Shown piece by piece: positions 62,953 through 64,000 of a stretch of DNA of 64,000 nt. Under the pieces are notes generated by a model, which ran no database searches, was not told the origin of the DNA, and was given only the letters and a program-made list of their open reading frames with translations. Origin of the DNA: Neisseria sp. (lineage in GTDB: Bacteria; Pseudomonadota; Gammaproteobacteria; Burkholderiales; Neisseriaceae); NCBI RefSeq assembly GCF_030530745.1, contig NZ_JAUMUI010000001.1:106961-170960 (forward strand), written 5' to 3'. Both the position numbers and the translations under genes were made by a program. Positions within the stretch are counted from its first letter, which is position 1; each line of letters begins with the position of its first letter.

Positions 62953-63999
62953 AGGGTAAGTTCTCCTTTCTGATAAATCATGATGACGGGCGCGCCAGCC
63001 TTTGTATAAAGCGCAAGCGACGCCGATGTTTCTTTGCCACTCCCAATTTTCGCTGCCGCTCGGATTGCAGGCCGTCTGAAAACTTTTTTGCACCAAATCA
63101 TAAGGCATCGGCACGTTTTTACCGCCGGCAATCACGGGCAGCAGGCGGGCGTAGAGTTGTTTTTTCAGGGCATCGCTCAATGTCTGTCCGTAAACGGCGT
63201 AGCCGATGGCAGACGGCGACGGCGGCACAAACGCCCACAGGGTTTGTTTATCTGTTTTTTTGCCGTTTTGCTTTTCAATGCTGTGGCGTTGGTACCAAGA
63301 AAAATCGTCTATCCAAGCGTCCAGGTTGGCGAAATAGTCGGCAGGCAGAAATTCTTGGTAGTAAGTCAGCGCCATACGTCCCGGTGTGGCGGAGTCCAGC
63401 ATGAGCAGGGAAATCTGTTCATGTTCTTTCAGCGCTTTTTTATAGCCGTGCAGTTTCTTTTTAATGATGGCGGCGGCCTGCCGCCCGATATTGACAGACC
63501 AATCGATACCGCTGTTTTCGTTTTCAGACAGACTGTTGATTTCGTCATTATTTTCAACCGCACTTGTATCCAGATTATCCCAGTCGATTTCGTCAAAAGT
63601 ATCTTTTATCGGCGAAGGAATTTCTTTGCCGCTGATTGCCCAAGCAACGGTTACCTGATCGCCGTTGCGGATACCTTGGCGGGCGATCAGCCAACGTAAT
63701 GCACTGTGTGCTTTGGCGGATACTTCCGCCGAGACACTGGCCGCCTCTTCAGCCGCTTCAAAACGCCCACGGAAGGTGTAGCCCGCCGTATCGTTGGACG
63801 AAATCAATTTGGCTTTATCGCCCGTATGACGCAATTTGGCAGGGTGCATGGTGGAAACCGACGTATCGATACCCTGTATCAAACAAAAACCCTGTTGTGC
63901 CGCACTGCTGCCGATGTAGTCTATCCACGACTGCTGCACGCTTTGATCCGTCCATGTTTCGCTATGCACATCGCCGGCAATTTCCACACACCAGCACAC
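62551..63999 (-). CDS. cas8c: Large subunit Cas8c (Csd1), C-terminal part
   Basis: The window edge cuts the gene; 482 C-terminal residues are present, roughly 80% of a typical Csd1 of about 590. Blocks such as SNDTAGYTFRGRF, AHSALRWLIARQG and LMLDSATPGRMALTYYQE match subtype I-C Cas8. Cas8c recognises the PAM and starts R-loop formation. Its last 133 codons overlap the internal cas11c start at 62952. Upstream genes cas5 and cas3 should lie beyond 64000. An exact Haemophilus-type uptake motif lies at 63548-63565. Confidence 0.94.
   Translation of the reverse strand: MCWCVEIAGDVHSETWTDQSVQQSWIDYIGSSAAQQGFCLIQGIDTSVSTMHPAKLRHTGDKAKLISSNDTAGYTFRGRFEAAEEAASVSAEVSAKAHSALRWLIARQGIRNGDQVTVAWAISGKEIPSPIKDTFDEIDWDNLDTSAVENNDEINSLSENENSGIDWSVNIGRQAAAIIKKKLHGYKKALKEHEQISLLMLDSATPGRMALTYYQEFLPADYFANLDAWIDDFSWYQRHSIEKQNGKKTDKQTLWAFVPPSPSAIGYAVYGQTLSDALKKQLYARLLPVIAGGKNVPMPYDLVQKSFQTACNPSGSENWEWQRNIGVACALYKGWRARHHDLSERRTYPMSLDTENRSRDYLYGRLLAIAENIESYALYLAEEKRATTAERYMQRFAEHPFATWRNIELALKPYQDRLRSRGKDTGTQAIGEIMELFQTDDFVCDDKLSGEFLLGYHCQKMELARQIAARKAAKQKKTETPE
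63548..63565 (-). other. Haemophilus-type DNA uptake signal sequence
   Basis: On the minus strand AAGTGCGGT (63565-63557) is followed by TGAAAATAA. Core and flank fit the Haemophilus USS consensus AAGTGCGGT-N-R-W6. It lies within cas8c. The Neisseria uptake sequence has no resemblance to it. Confidence 0.7.
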
Positions 64000-64000
64000 C

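Overview
The window comes from a Neisseria-type genome. The 10-base core of the Neisseria DNA uptake sequence (GCCGTCTGAA) occurs throughout, mostly as the AG-DUS form (AGGCCGTCTGAA), and convergent pairs of it form many intergenic terminators. Correia-like repeats, a dRS3-like 20-mer and an IS1016-type insertion sequence point the same way. AG-DUS dominance argues against N. meningitidis and N. gonorrhoeae and fits a commensal or animal-associated Neisseria; I cannot name the species.

Bases 1-27100 are mostly housekeeping: the start of argH, an AlgZ/LytS-type sensor kinase without a response regulator next to it, a YpfJ-type metallopeptidase, agmatinase (speB), DedA, glmM, prmB, a copZ-copA copper efflux unit behind a CueR-type operator, recN, clpX, pbpG, a nitronate monooxygenase-like flavoprotein, a polyamine ABC transporter (potG-H-I), xerD, ogt, an acetyltransferase, bcp, nupC, ribE, rsmE and an inositol-phosphatase family gene.

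Bases 27100-37200 hold a candidate small RNA with two loops carrying the same C/U-rich motif, arginine decarboxylase (speA), gcvP, an intact IS1016-like element with an 8-bp target duplication, and an AT-rich pair (2-oxoglutarate-dependent oxygenase plus TSUP permease) that looks transferred. maf and an SDR gene follow. speA, speB and potGHI together indicate an arginine-agmatine-putrescine route plus polyamine transport.

Bases 37700-45500 are the lipid cluster yceF / yceD-rpmF-plsX and fabH / fabD, with a phosphoribosyltransferase, an RsmI-like methyltransferase, tRNA-Pro(CGG) and a cold-shock/DUF1294 membrane protein interspersed. A frameshifted sugar transporter, a LacI-type regulator with a palindromic operator, and pgi follow, then greB, small membrane and periplasmic genes, pcm and ettA.

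Bases 55800-64000 carry a type I-C CRISPR-Cas locus read on the minus strand: partial cas8c (with an internal ribosome binding site and start for Cas11c), cas7, cas4, cas1, cas2, leader, and a 35-repeat array. cas5 and cas3 would lie beyond the window. The cas operon is split between cas4 and cas1 by 1.3 kb of AT-rich DNA containing a frameshifted plus-strand gene of unknown family and a decayed minus-strand coding remnant. A decayed repeat lies one unit beyond the distal end of the array, and a lone 29/32-identical repeat sits 5 kb away behind pgi. A Haemophilus-type uptake signal in cas8c hints at a Pasteurellaceae source for at least part of the cas genes.
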